Source of the DNA: Marmoricola sp.
Lineage (GTDB): Bacteria; Actinomycetota; Actinomycetes; Propionibacteriales; Nocardioidaceae
Direction of reading: 5' to 3'
DNA length: 43,120 nucleotides
NCBI RefSeq assembly: GCF_025965085.1
Contig: NZ_JAOPXP010000037.1
Coordinates: 1-43,120, forward strand
The notes under the pieces were generated by a model, which saw only the letters and a list, made by a program, of their open reading frames with translations, had not been told where the DNA came from and searched no databases. Shown here one piece after another: positions 27,109-34,456 of this stretch. Within the stretch, counting starts at the first letter, position 1. Each line of letters opens with the position of its first letter. The position numbers and the translations under genes were made by a program.

Positions 27109-28082
27109 GTGAGCGCAGCATGGTCCCTGAGGCGGAGTTCGAGTCCTACTACGGGCGCCAGATCGTCAAGACCCCCACGTGGAAGAGCCCGGACGTCCCC
27201 CTCTACCTCTTCTTCGGCGGGATGGCGGGCGCCTCCGCGCTGCTCGCGGAGGGTGCGGCCCTCTCCGGCGACCTGCAGCTGGAGCGCGTGGCGCGGACGG
27301 TGGCGGCCTCGGGTGCCGGCGTGGGAACCGTCTTCCTGATCCACGACCTGGGGCGTCCGGAGCGCTTCCTGCACATGCTGCGGGTGCTGAAGGTCACCTC
27401 GCCGCTGTCGGTGGGTTCCTACGTCCTGGCTCCCTTCAGCGCCCTGGCGTCGGCCGCCGCCGCCGCCCAGCTCACCGGCCGGCTGCCGCGCATCGGAAGG
27501 CTCGCTGGTGTGGGGGCAGCGGTCTTCGGGCCGTTGCTGACCACCTACACCGCGGCGTTGTTCTCCAACACCGCGGTGCCCGCCTGGCACGAGGCCTACC
27601 GCGAGCTGCCCTTCGTCTTCGCAGGTTCGGGAGCCGCCGCAGCGGGTGGCGCCGCGATGCTGCTGACCGCGCCGGCCCAGAGCGCCCCCGCGCGACGCAT
27701 GGCGCTGGCCGGTGCGGCGTTGGAGCTCTCGGCGGCCGAGCTCCTGAAACGGCGGTTGGGGATGCTGGCGGAGCCCTATGAGCGGGGACGTCCAGGCCGG
27801 TTGATGCGCACGGCCTCGCGCCTGACGGCCTTGGCGGCCGTCGCCTCGCTGTTCGCCGGCCGTTCCCGCGCGGTCTCCATGATGTGCGGGGCGACGTACC
27901 TGACGGCCTCGACCCTGACTCGGTTCGGGGTGTTCGAAGCGGGTCTTGCCTCGGCTCGGGACCCGAAGTACACCGTCGTCCCCCAGCGCGAGCGGATTGC
28001 CCGACGCCAGGCAGCGGGCCGCGCTGCCGATGAGGGGAAGGGGTCGTCCGCGACTCACACGGCGACGGCGCCCGGGTCGTAG
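27105..28082 (+). CDS. NrfD-family membrane subunit of formate dehydrogenase
   Basis: A 325-residue membrane protein of the NrfD/polysulfide-reductase family, with about eight hydrophobic segments. The start SYYGRQIVKTPTWKSPDVPLYLFFGGMAGAS and IHDLGRPERFLHMLRVLKVTSPLSVGSY match the family. It probably passes electrons to the quinone pool in place of the haem-b subunit FdnI. The GTG at 27105 overlaps the fdhB stop (GTGA). It is 10 bp before selD. Confidence 0.9.
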   Translation: MSERSMVPEAEFESYYGRQIVKTPTWKSPDVPLYLFFGGMAGASALLAEGAALSGDLQLERVARTVAASGAGVGTVFLIHDLGRPERFLHMLRVLKVTSPLSVGSYVLAPFSALASAAAAAQLTGRLPRIGRLAGVGAAVFGPLLTTYTAALFSNTAVPAWHEAYRELPFVFAGSGAAAAGGAAMLLTAPAQSAPARRMALAGAALELSAAELLKRRLGMLAEPYERGRPGRLMRTASRLTALAAVASLFAGRSRAVSMMCGATYLTASTLTRFGVFEAGLASARDPKYTVVPQRERIARRQAAGRAADEGKGSSATHTATAPGS

Positions 28083-28092
28083 ATTGGGCGCC

Positions 28093-29088
28093 ATGGCCTC
28101 GGTGACGTCGTCCATCCGGCTGACGCAGTACGCCGCCGGAGGCGGCTGTGCGTGCAAGGTCCCGCCCGGTGAGCTCGAGGCGGTCCTGGCCGGGTTGCCC
28201 CTGGGGCGCGCGCACGACGATCTCCTCGTCGGTCTCGACGACGGTGACGACGGGGCGGTGGTGCGCATCGACGGCGACCGTGCGTTGGTGATGACCGCGG
28301 ACTTCTTCACCCCTGTGGTCGACTCGGCGTACGACTGGGGGCGCATCGCAGCGGCCAACGCGCTCTCGGACGTCTACGCGATGGGCGGCGAACCGTTGGT
28401 GGCCGTCAACCTGCTGGCCTGGCCCCGCGACCGGATCCCGTTCGAGCTGGCCGCCGAGGTGCTTCGCGGTGGCGCCGAGATCTGCGCGGAGGCGGCCTGC
28501 CACCTCGCCGGCGGGCACAGCATCGATGACCGGGAGCCGAAGTACGGACTGGCCGTCACCGGCCTGGCGAGCCCGGATCGGCTGCTGCGCAACGACGCTG
28601 GGTTCGCGGGTATGCCGCTGACCCTCACCAAGCCGCTCGGTCTCGGCGTGCTGAACAACCGGCACAAGACGACAGGTGAGGTGTTCGAGGACGCCGTCAG
28701 GACCATGACCACGCTCAACCGCGACGCGTCGCAAGCCGCCCTGGGGGCAGGCCTCACCTGCGCGACCGACGTCACCGGCTTCGGCCTGCTGGGACACCTG
28801 ATGAAGCTGTGCCGTGCCAGCGGTGTGAGCGCGGTCATCGAGGCCGACGCAGTTCCCTACCTCGAAGCGACCCGGGCCTCCCTCGAGGCCGGTTTCGTGC
28901 CGGGAGGCAGTCGGCGCAACCTGGAGTGGGTGCGACCCCACCTCTCCTCCCGCGTCTCCGACGACGAGCTGCTGCTCCTGGCCGACGCACAGACCTCGGG
29001 AGGCCTGCTCGTTGCCGGCGAGCTGCCCGGGCATCCGGTCATCGGGGAGCTCGTCGCGGGCGGTGGTCTCCTGCTCTCGGTGCGCTGA
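28093..29088 (+). CDS. selD: Selenide, water dikinase (selenophosphate synthetase)
   Basis: Makes selenophosphate from selenide and ATP, the selenium donor for SelA. The 331-residue product has SIRLTQYAAGGGCACKVPP with Cys19 and Lys22, equivalent to E. coli Cys17 and Lys20, so it is a Cys form and not itself a selenoprotein. Later segments ADFFTPVVDSAYDWGRIAAANALSDVYAMGG and LAGGHSIDD carry the ATP/metal residues. It follows the formate dehydrogenase genes by 10 bp and is probably in the same transcript. Confidence 0.97.
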   Translation: MASVTSSIRLTQYAAGGGCACKVPPGELEAVLAGLPLGRAHDDLLVGLDDGDDGAVVRIDGDRALVMTADFFTPVVDSAYDWGRIAAANALSDVYAMGGEPLVAVNLLAWPRDRIPFELAAEVLRGGAEICAEAACHLAGGHSIDDREPKYGLAVTGLASPDRLLRNDAGFAGMPLTLTKPLGLGVLNNRHKTTGEVFEDAVRTMTTLNRDASQAALGAGLTCATDVTGFGLLGHLMKLCRASGVSAVIEADAVPYLEATRASLEAGFVPGGSRRNLEWVRPHLSSRVSDDELLLLADAQTSGGLLVAGELPGHPVIGELVAGGGLLLSVR

Positions 29089-29140
29089 GCCCGGTTCCAC
29101 GGATTGACGGCCGCGGGCGACGTCGGGGGTGGACACGCAA

Positions 29141-29174
29141 GAGGCCCTTCTCGATGGTGATCGAGAAGGGCCTC
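29141..29174. terminator. Hairpin terminator after selD
   Basis: Two perfect 14-nt arms (GAGGCCCTTCTCGA and complement) around TGGTGA, 52 bp after selD and 19 bp beyond the 3' end of tRNA-Lys. It can serve both convergent transcripts. Confidence 0.8.
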
Positions 29175-29193
29175 CGACCCGTGGGTCGTCAAG

Positions 29194-29266
<73 letters not shown>

Positions 29267-29428
29267 GTGAAGCGAGTGAACCTTAGCAAGGTGAGGGCAG
29301 CGCCGCCAAAACGGGGGACGCCTGCCGCCGGTGGCCGTGGAGCGGGGGTCAACGGCCCGACGGCCGCGGCAGCGGTGAGCCACGATCGGCACGTCCGCAC
29401 TTCGCTCCCCCTCGGGCAGGCCAGCGGG

Positions 29429-29443
29429 GAAGATTTAATCTTC
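29429..29443. promoter_or_regulatory. Palindrome upstream of pirin gene
   Basis: GAAGAT-TTA-ATCTTC, a perfect inverted repeat in an otherwise GC-rich leader, 45 bp before the pirin start. The shape (TTGAA-like half-sites) resembles MarR-type operators, and its A/T richness also suggests a promoter element. No cognate regulator is nearby. Confidence 0.45.
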
Positions 29444-29487
29444 AACTAGCGTTGGGGGCATACTCGAACCATCCCCGGAGGTGCGCG

Positions 29488-30474
29488 ATGCCAGCTGTGA
29501 CCGTTGACGACCTGACCGTCCTGAACCGCCTGAAGGCTCCTGGGTTGGGCGACACCGTTCGCCCGGTCAAGCAGCTCATCGAGGCGCCCAAGGGCTACGA
29601 GGGCGACGGGTTCCCGGTACGCCGGGCGTTCGCAGGCGTGGACCTGCGCGACCTCGACCCGTTCGTCCACATGGACCAGATGGGGGAGGTGGAGTACGCC
29701 CCCGGTGAGCCCAAGGGCACGCCGTGGCACCCGCATCGCGGTTTCGAGACCGTCACCTACATCATCGACGGCGTCTTCGACCACCACGACAGCCACGGCG
29801 GCGGCGGCACGATCACCAACGGCGACACCCAGTGGATGACGGCCGGCTCCGGGCTGCTGCACATCGAGACACCGCCCGAGTGGCTGGTGCAGAGCGGCGG
29901 GCTGTTCCACGGAATCCAGCTCTGGGTCAACCTGCCGCGCGACGCCAAGTGGAACCCCCCTGCCTACCAGGACATCCGCAGTGCCCAGGTCGGCCTAGCC
30001 ACCTCGGCCGACGCAGGCGCGCTGGTGCGGGTGATTGCCGGTGATGTGGGGGGCAGGAGGGGTCCCGGGTCGACGTACACGCCGATGACGATGGTGCACG
30101 CCACCATTGAGCCCGGCGCCCGGCTCGACCTGCCGTGGGCGGTCGACTACAACGCGCTCGTCTATGTGCTGTCGGGCCGGGGGGCCGTGGGGGACGAGCA
30201 GACCGCCGTCCGCACCGGCAACCTCGCCGTGCTGGGTGCGGGCGACTTCGTGACTGTCCGGGCAGCGGGCAGCCAGGAGAGCCGGACGCCGGCGCTGGAC
30301 GTCCTGGTCATCGGCGGCCGACCGATCCGGGAGCCGGTGGCGTGGGCCGGGCCGTTCGTGATGAACACCAAGGCGGAGGTCATGGCCGCGTTCGAGGACT
30401 TCCAGAAGGGCCGCCTGGGCACCATTCCGAGCGTCCATGGAGCGCCGACGACGCCGGTGACGACCGGGGAGTGA
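29488..30474 (+). CDS. Pirin family protein
   Basis: A 328-residue bicupin. The N-terminal cupin carries the metal ligands His81, His83, His125 and Glu127 in WHPHRGFETVTYI and LLHIETPPE, as in human pirin and quercetinase-like bacterial homologues. The second cupin spans about residues 190-280 (ARLDLPWAVDYNALVYVLSG). Bacterial pirins include quercetin dioxygenases and regulators of metabolism; this one's role is unknown. The ATG at 29488 has GGAGG 7 bp upstream. Confidence 0.9.
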   Translation: MPAVTVDDLTVLNRLKAPGLGDTVRPVKQLIEAPKGYEGDGFPVRRAFAGVDLRDLDPFVHMDQMGEVEYAPGEPKGTPWHPHRGFETVTYIIDGVFDHHDSHGGGGTITNGDTQWMTAGSGLLHIETPPEWLVQSGGLFHGIQLWVNLPRDAKWNPPAYQDIRSAQVGLATSADAGALVRVIAGDVGGRRGPGSTYTPMTMVHATIEPGARLDLPWAVDYNALVYVLSGRGAVGDEQTAVRTGNLAVLGAGDFVTVRAAGSQESRTPALDVLVIGGRPIREPVAWAGPFVMNTKAEVMAAFEDFQKGRLGTIPSVHGAPTTPVTTGE

Positions 30475-30775
30475 GCAACCGCTCACCGAGACGGACACCT
30501 TCTTCGTGCCCCAAGACGTCTTCGTAGCGAAGCGCCCGGGAGCTGGGCAGTGGAACGGGCAGGCCCGCGCAGGTGCAGATCGCCTGCCAACCTGGTTGTC
30601 GCGGATGCCGTCCACGTGCCGGAGCGTCTGAGGGCGCACGAGGCGGACTGAGGGCGATCACACGGCGCGCTGGAGGCCGTCTGCGTCTCGTGGTGCAGAC
30701 CCAGCCGGACCTTTGCGTGGGTTTGCGCGAGTGCTTTGATTGTGGTATCGGCACGCAACGGAAGGGAGAGGGGAC
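30475..30775. other. Non-coding stretch between pirin and DUF6131-like gene
   Basis: About 300 bp with no coding sequence supported. CTGAGGGCG occurs twice (30628-30636 and 30648-30656, 20 bp apart). The lower-GC part near 30730-30750 (TTTGATTGTGGTAT) is a likely promoter for the small gene that follows. Confidence 0.4.
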
Positions 30776-30922
30776 ATGGTTGTCCTGGGCGTGATTCTGC
30801 TGCTCATCGGACTGTTCGTGGCAAGCCTGAAGATCCTCATCACGATCGGCGCCATCCTGGTGGTGGTGGGCCTGATCATCAACTTGGTCCCGATCGGCGG
30901 CACCCGTCGGCGGGTCTTCTAG
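30776..30922 (+). CDS. Small hydrophobic protein, DUF6131-like
   Basis: A 48-residue protein almost entirely hydrophobic (LGVILLLIGLFVASLKILITIGAILVVVGLIINL as two membrane segments) ending in basic TRRRVF. Size, layout and the Gly-spaced helices match DUF6131 miniproteins of actinobacteria. The ATG at 30776 has GGGAGAGGGG 4 bp upstream. The role is unknown. Confidence 0.7.
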   Translation: MVVLGVILLLIGLFVASLKILITIGAILVVVGLIINLVPIGGTRRRVF

Positions 30923-31073
30923 CCAGCATCGCACCAGACGAGGGCGCCCCAGCAGCTTCGTGCGGGGCCCGCCCAGCGCTGCCCGATGTGCACAGCCCGA
31001 CGTCGGCGACACGGCCGGGTGGGGGCAACGGCTCCTGACGCTCGTAGGCGGCACCGCGGGCCGCATGTGAGCC

Positions 31074-31115
31074 ATCGAGCCCCCGACCTGAAATCGTGCA
31101 GGTCAGGGGCTCGAT
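31074..31115. terminator. Long hairpin beside tRNA-His
   Basis: 17-nt arms (ATCGAGCCCCCGACCTG against its near complement, one mismatch) flank an 8-base loop, 8 bp past the 3' end of the minus-strand tRNA-His. Likely terminator. Confidence 0.7.
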
Positions 31116-31123
31116 GCTGTTGG

Positions 31124-31197
31124 GGTGAGTAACGGGACTTGAACCCGCGACATCCGCCACCACAAGGCGGCGCTCTACCAGCTGAGCTATACCCACC
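31124..31197 (-). tRNA. tRNA-His(GUG)
   Basis: A 74-nt tRNA on the minus strand, including the extra 5' G (G-1) that marks histidine tRNAs and faces C73. The anticodon arm is CCGCC-TTGTGGT-GGCGG with anticodon GTG; acceptor GTGGGTA pairs with TACTCAC. It is 34 bp past the end of orn on the same strand. Confidence 0.96.
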
Positions 31198-31231
31198 AGG
31201 GGATCTTGCGAGGCAAGAGTGTAGCGGTTCC

Positions 31232-31861
31232 TCAGCCGTTCTCCGACACCGGGCGTTCTCCGGTCAGCGAGCCTTGGTACTTGGCCGCGATCGCCTTCGC
31301 GGTGGCCGAGTCCGGGCCGGGCCGCGGCACGAACACGGTCTCGCGGTAGTAGCGCAGCTCCTCGATGCTCTCCCTGATGTCGGCGAGGGCGCGGTGGTTG
31401 CCACCCTTCGAGGGAGCGTTGTAGTAGGCGCGGGGGAACCAGCGGCGCGAGAGCTCCTTGATCGAGGAGACGTCGACGATCCGGTAGTGGAGGTATTGCT
31501 CGAGCTGGGGCATGTCGCGCGCGAGGAAGGCGCGGTCCGTGGCGACCGTGTTTCCGGCCAGTGGCGGGCGGCTGCCCTCGGGGCAGTACTCCTTGACGTA
31601 GGCCAGGACCTGCGCCTGGGCGTCGTCCAGGGTGGTGCCGCCGTCGAGCTCCTCGATGAGTCCCGACGTGACGTGCATGTTGCGCACGAACTCCACCATC
31701 TGGTCCATCGCCTCCGGGGGCGGCTTGATCACGATGTCGACGCCGTCGCCGAGGACGTTGAGGTCGAAGTCGGTCACCAGCGCCGCGACCTCGATCAAGG
31801 CGTCCGCCACGATGTCGAGCCCGGTCATCTCACAGTCGATCCAGACGAGTCGGTCATTCAC
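31232..31861 (-). CDS. orn: Oligoribonuclease
   Basis: A DEDD-family 3'-5' exonuclease that degrades two-residue RNA (including pGpG). The 209-residue product has the catalytic WIDCEMTGLD (Asp and Glu), the conserved LAGNTVATDRAFLARDMP, and NHRALADIRESIEELRYYRE (His and Asp). The family begins NDRLVWIDCEMTG, so the GTG at 31861 is preferred over the GTG at 31873; neither has a clear ribosome site. Confidence 0.94.
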   Translation of the reverse strand: MNDRLVWIDCEMTGLDIVADALIEVAALVTDFDLNVLGDGVDIVIKPPPEAMDQMVEFVRNMHVTSGLIEELDGGTTLDDAQAQVLAYVKEYCPEGSRPPLAGNTVATDRAFLARDMPQLEQYLHYRIVDVSSIKELSRRWFPRAYYNAPSKGGNHRALADIRESIEELRYYRETVFVPRPGPDSATAKAIAAKYQGSLTGERPVSENG

Positions 31862-31950
31862 AACGAGCCACACTACTCAACGACCCAGCGAGCAGCCGCG
31901 TCGTCGTACGTCCTCACGCCTGGCGGGCACCCGACTCCTAGGCTGGGTGC

Positions 31951-32661
31951 ATGTCTGCCGAGCCCCCCGCCATGCCCTCCTCGGACGTCGAGGAGCCAGA
32001 GGAGCGCAACCGGCGGCTGCTGATGGTCCTCGGAGTCGTCGTCGCGGTGTCGGCCCTCGTCGCGGGGGCGGTCGTCTTCTCCAGCGGTCCCTCGCCGAAA
32101 CCGCAGGTCGACCCCCAGGCCCCGGTGCGCGCGAGCGACACCACCCTGGTCGTGGGGCAGCCGTCGGCGAGGACCAAGGTCGTCGTCTACGAGGACTTCA
32201 CAAGCACCGGGAGCAGGGAGTTCGAGATCGCGTCGCGCGACTTCCTCCGGGTCGAGGCTGGACAGGGTCACGCGCTGGTGGAGTACCACCCCGTGACGCT
32301 GGGCGGTCCCAGGGCTGCTGGTGTCCCGCTGGCCGCCTGGAAGGCCGTCGTGGAGGCAGGAAGTGCCAGACAGGCTCTCGCCCTCCACGACCTCATGTTC
32401 GACCGGCAGATCGCGGGCGGGGACGTGTCGGCCGCGGACCTCGTCGCGCTGGCCAAGAAGGCCGGGGTGAGGAGCAGCCAGGTGCTCGAGACCGTCGGCG
32501 CGCTCGACGTGTCGCCACCCGCGTCCACGCAGCCGGCGGCCGTCCCCGCCGGAGTGCGTACGACGCCGACCGTGCTCGTCAACGGCGAGCCGGTCACCGC
32601 CCCGTCCCCGACGGCCCTGGCCGACGAGGTGCAGCGCACGGTCCTGGCGGCCGATCGCTGA
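31951..32661 (+). CDS. Membrane-anchored DsbA-like thioredoxin-fold protein without catalytic cysteines
   Basis: A 236-residue protein: cytoplasmic N-terminus (1-22), membrane helix (23-44), then an exported thioredoxin-fold domain with VVVYEDF, LVEYHPVTLG and TPTVLVNGEPV, the last being the cis-Pro loop. In DsbA/disulfide-interchange relatives a CPYC motif follows YEDF; here residues 83-90 are TSTGSREF with no cysteine. It should fold like DsbA but cannot do dithiol chemistry. A binding or scaffold role is possible. Confidence 0.82.
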   Translation: MSAEPPAMPSSDVEEPEERNRRLLMVLGVVVAVSALVAGAVVFSSGPSPKPQVDPQAPVRASDTTLVVGQPSARTKVVVYEDFTSTGSREFEIASRDFLRVEAGQGHALVEYHPVTLGGPRAAGVPLAAWKAVVEAGSARQALALHDLMFDRQIAGGDVSAADLVALAKKAGVRSSQVLETVGALDVSPPASTQPAAVPAGVRTTPTVLVNGEPVTAPSPTALADEVQRTVLAADR

Positions 32662-32676
32662 CGGCGAGGAGAGCGA

Positions 32677-32745
32677 GTGGTGGAGGCCGAGCCGGTGCAG
32701 CCGTGGATGATGTACCTCGCCGTGGGCATGGCCGGCATCGTCTGA
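32677..32745 (+). CDS. Possible 22-residue small membrane protein
   Basis: GTG-initiated reading frame with GGAGAG 4 bp upstream, encoding a polar start (VEAEPVQPW) and a short hydrophobic end (MMYLAVGMAGIV). It lies between the DsbA-like gene and adenosine deaminase. Coding support is weak: size and ribosome site only. Confidence 0.25.
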   Translation: MVEAEPVQPWMMYLAVGMAGIV

Positions 32746-32786
32746 CCTGCCTTCCGCACCGGGCGGCTGCTGACATGCTGTGCGCC

Positions 32787-33797
32787 ATGTCAGCACTCGC
32801 CGGTTTCATCTCCCGCCTGCCCAAGGCCGAGCTGCACGTGCACCACGTCGGCTCGGCCTCACCGCGCATCGTCTCCGAGCTGGCGGAACGCCACCCGGGA
32901 ACCGTGCCCAGCGATCCCGAGCGGCTGACCGAGTTCTTCGCCTTCCGGGACTTCGCGCACTTCATCGAGGTCTATCTCGCGGTGGTGGACCTCATCCGCA
33001 CACCGGAGGACATCCGGCTGCTCACCTACGAGATTGCCCGCGAGATGTCGCAGGTGCAGCAGGTGAGGTACGCCGAACTGACCTGCACACCCCACACATC
33101 GGTGCTGGCCGGCATCCCCATCGAGGCCTACACCGAGGCCGTCGAGGACGCCCGCGTGGCCTCCGAACGGGACTTCGGGATCGTCTACCGCTGGATCTAC
33201 GACATTCCCGGCGAGCTGGGACTCGCGGGGGCCGACGCGACGCTCGGCTACGTGCTCAACCACGCGCCGGACGCGCTCATCGCGCTGGGCCTCGGCGGCC
33301 CCGAGATCGGCGTACCGCGGGCCCAGTTCAAGCCCCACTTCGACGCGGCCCGCGCTGCGGGCTTCCACAGCATCCCGCATGCCGGGGAGACGACCGGCCC
33401 CGAGACCGTCTGGGAGGCCCTGCGCGAGCTCGGCGCGCAGCGCATCGGGCACGGCACCTCGTCAGCACAGGACCCCGAGCTGCTGAAGCACCTGGCGGCG
33501 ACCGGGATCCCGCTCGAGGTCTGCCCGTCCTCCAACGTCGCCACCCGCGCGGTTGCCACGCTCGACGAGCACCCGTTGCGCGCCTTTCGCGATGCCGGTG
33601 TCGTGGTGACGATCAACAGCGACGACCCGCCCATGTTCGGCACCTCGCTCAACCGGGAGTACGAGATCGCCGCGGAGCTGCTCGACCTCGACGAGACCGG
33701 CCTCGCCGACCTCGCCCGCACGGCGGTCCGCGTCTCGTACGCGCCGGAGGACGTCAAGGCGCGCGTGCTGGCCGAGATCGACTCCGTCGCTGGTTGA
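32787..33797 (+). CDS. add: Adenosine deaminase family protein
   Basis: A 336-residue metal-dependent amidohydrolase that deaminates adenosine or a related nucleoside. Metal ligands HxH are at residues 17 and 19 (KAELHVHHVGS), with HAGE, RIGHGTS and NSDDPPMFGT as later family motifs. The HVHH and SASPRIVSELAERHPG N-terminus resembles an actinobacterial branch that may act on aminodeoxyfutalosine in menaquinone synthesis; this cannot be settled from sequence. The ATG at 32787 begins the family-like opening. A repeat-like sequence overlaps the stop. Confidence 0.88.
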   Translation: MSALAGFISRLPKAELHVHHVGSASPRIVSELAERHPGTVPSDPERLTEFFAFRDFAHFIEVYLAVVDLIRTPEDIRLLTYEIAREMSQVQQVRYAELTCTPHTSVLAGIPIEAYTEAVEDARVASERDFGIVYRWIYDIPGELGLAGADATLGYVLNHAPDALIALGLGGPEIGVPRAQFKPHFDAARAAGFHSIPHAGETTGPETVWEALRELGAQRIGHGTSSAQDPELLKHLAATGIPLEVCPSSNVATRAVATLDEHPLRAFRDAGVVVTINSDDPPMFGTSLNREYEIAAELLDLDETGLADLARTAVRVSYAPEDVKARVLAEIDSVAG

Positions 33798-33830
33798 GGA
33801 GCGAGGGCCAGCGAGCGTCTCGAGACCAGC
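33790..33830. repeat. REP-like imperfect palindrome at the add stop codon
   Basis: Reads CTGGTTGAGGAGCGAGG, then CCAGCGAGCGTCTCGAGACCAGC. The ends pair (CTGGT with ACCAG) and interior parts match in inverted order. The style recalls a dispersed GAGGAGCGAG-containing element I recall from Nocardioides-type genomes, but only one copy is visible here. The add stop TGA lies within it. Confidence 0.4.
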
Positions 33831-33843
33831 CCGGCATGCCAAA

Positions 33844-33872
33844 GGCCCTGCGGTCTCATACTCCGCAGGGCC
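33844..33872. terminator. Terminator after adenosine deaminase
   Basis: Perfect 10-nt arms (GGCCCTGCGG and CCGCAGGGCC) around a 9-base loop, with flanking AAA and TTT. About 47 bp past the add stop. Confidence 0.75.
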
Positions 33873-33979
33873 GTGTCCTTTGTACGACGCACCGAACCGT
33901 CCTCCGGCCAGCGACACGCTCAGCCTGTGAGCCGGATCACGAGAGGTGTCTCGGTCTGCGGCCGGACTAGGGTCATCCC

Positions 33980-34414
33980 ATGACCGAGCGCCCCGGACCC
34001 CTCGATCGTTGGCACCACGTGCTCGAGTCGAAGGACCCCGCTCTCCTCGACGGTCTTCTCGCCGACGACTGCGTGTTCCGATCCCCCGCGGTGCACACCC
34101 CGCAGGAGGGCAAGGCACTGGCCTCGGCGTACCTCGGCGCCGCGATCGTGGTCCTCGGGCCGACGCTCCGCTATGAGCACGAGTGGTGGGACGACGGGTC
34201 GGCCGTCCTCGAGTTCGTCGCCGATCTCGACGGCCTCACGGTGCACGGCATCGACATGATGCGGTGGGGGAGCGACGGCCGGCTGGTCGAGTTCACCGTG
34301 ATGGTCCGGCCGTTCAAGGGCCTGACCGAGCTGATGAGGCTGATGGCCTCGGAACTCGAAGCCCAGCGCACGAGGAGTGTCGCGCCCCTGGCAGGAATCG
34401 AACCTGCGACCTAG
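33980..34414 (+). CDS. NTF2-like (SnoaL-type) fold protein
   Basis: A 144-residue protein. The first 125 residues look like the cone-shaped NTF2/SnoaL fold (WHHVLESKDPALLDGLLADDCVFRSPAVHTP, then VEFTVMVRPFKGLTEL); the fold includes polyketide cyclases and isomerases, and no substrate can be named. The last residues (APLAGIEPAT) are translated from the opposite strand of tRNA-Arg, so the real stop lies inside the tRNA gene or the true end is earlier. The ATG at 33980 lacks a strong Shine-Dalgarno site. Confidence 0.75.
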   Translation: MTERPGPLDRWHHVLESKDPALLDGLLADDCVFRSPAVHTPQEGKALASAYLGAAIVVLGPTLRYEHEWWDDGSAVLEFVADLDGLTVHGIDMMRWGSDGRLVEFTVMVRPFKGLTELMRLMASELEAQRTRSVAPLAGIEPAT

Positions 34415-34456
34415 AGATTAGAAGGCTCTTGCTCTATCCAGCTGAGCTACAGGGGC
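34383..34456 (-). tRNA. tRNA-Arg(UCU)
   Basis: A 74-nt tRNA on the minus strand: acceptor GCCCCTG with CAGGGGC, D arm GCTC-AGCTGGATA-GAGC, anticodon loop CTTCTAA with anticodon TCT (reads AGA), T arm GCAGG-TTCGATT-CCTGC, discriminator G. The loop-closing pair of the anticodon stem is C-T (non-canonical). Confidence 0.95.

Noticed and set aside
34383-34456. tRNA-Arg as attachment site of a genomic island to its right
   Set aside because: The tRNA 3' end faces left, no integrase was seen, and no duplicated 3' end was found by eye.
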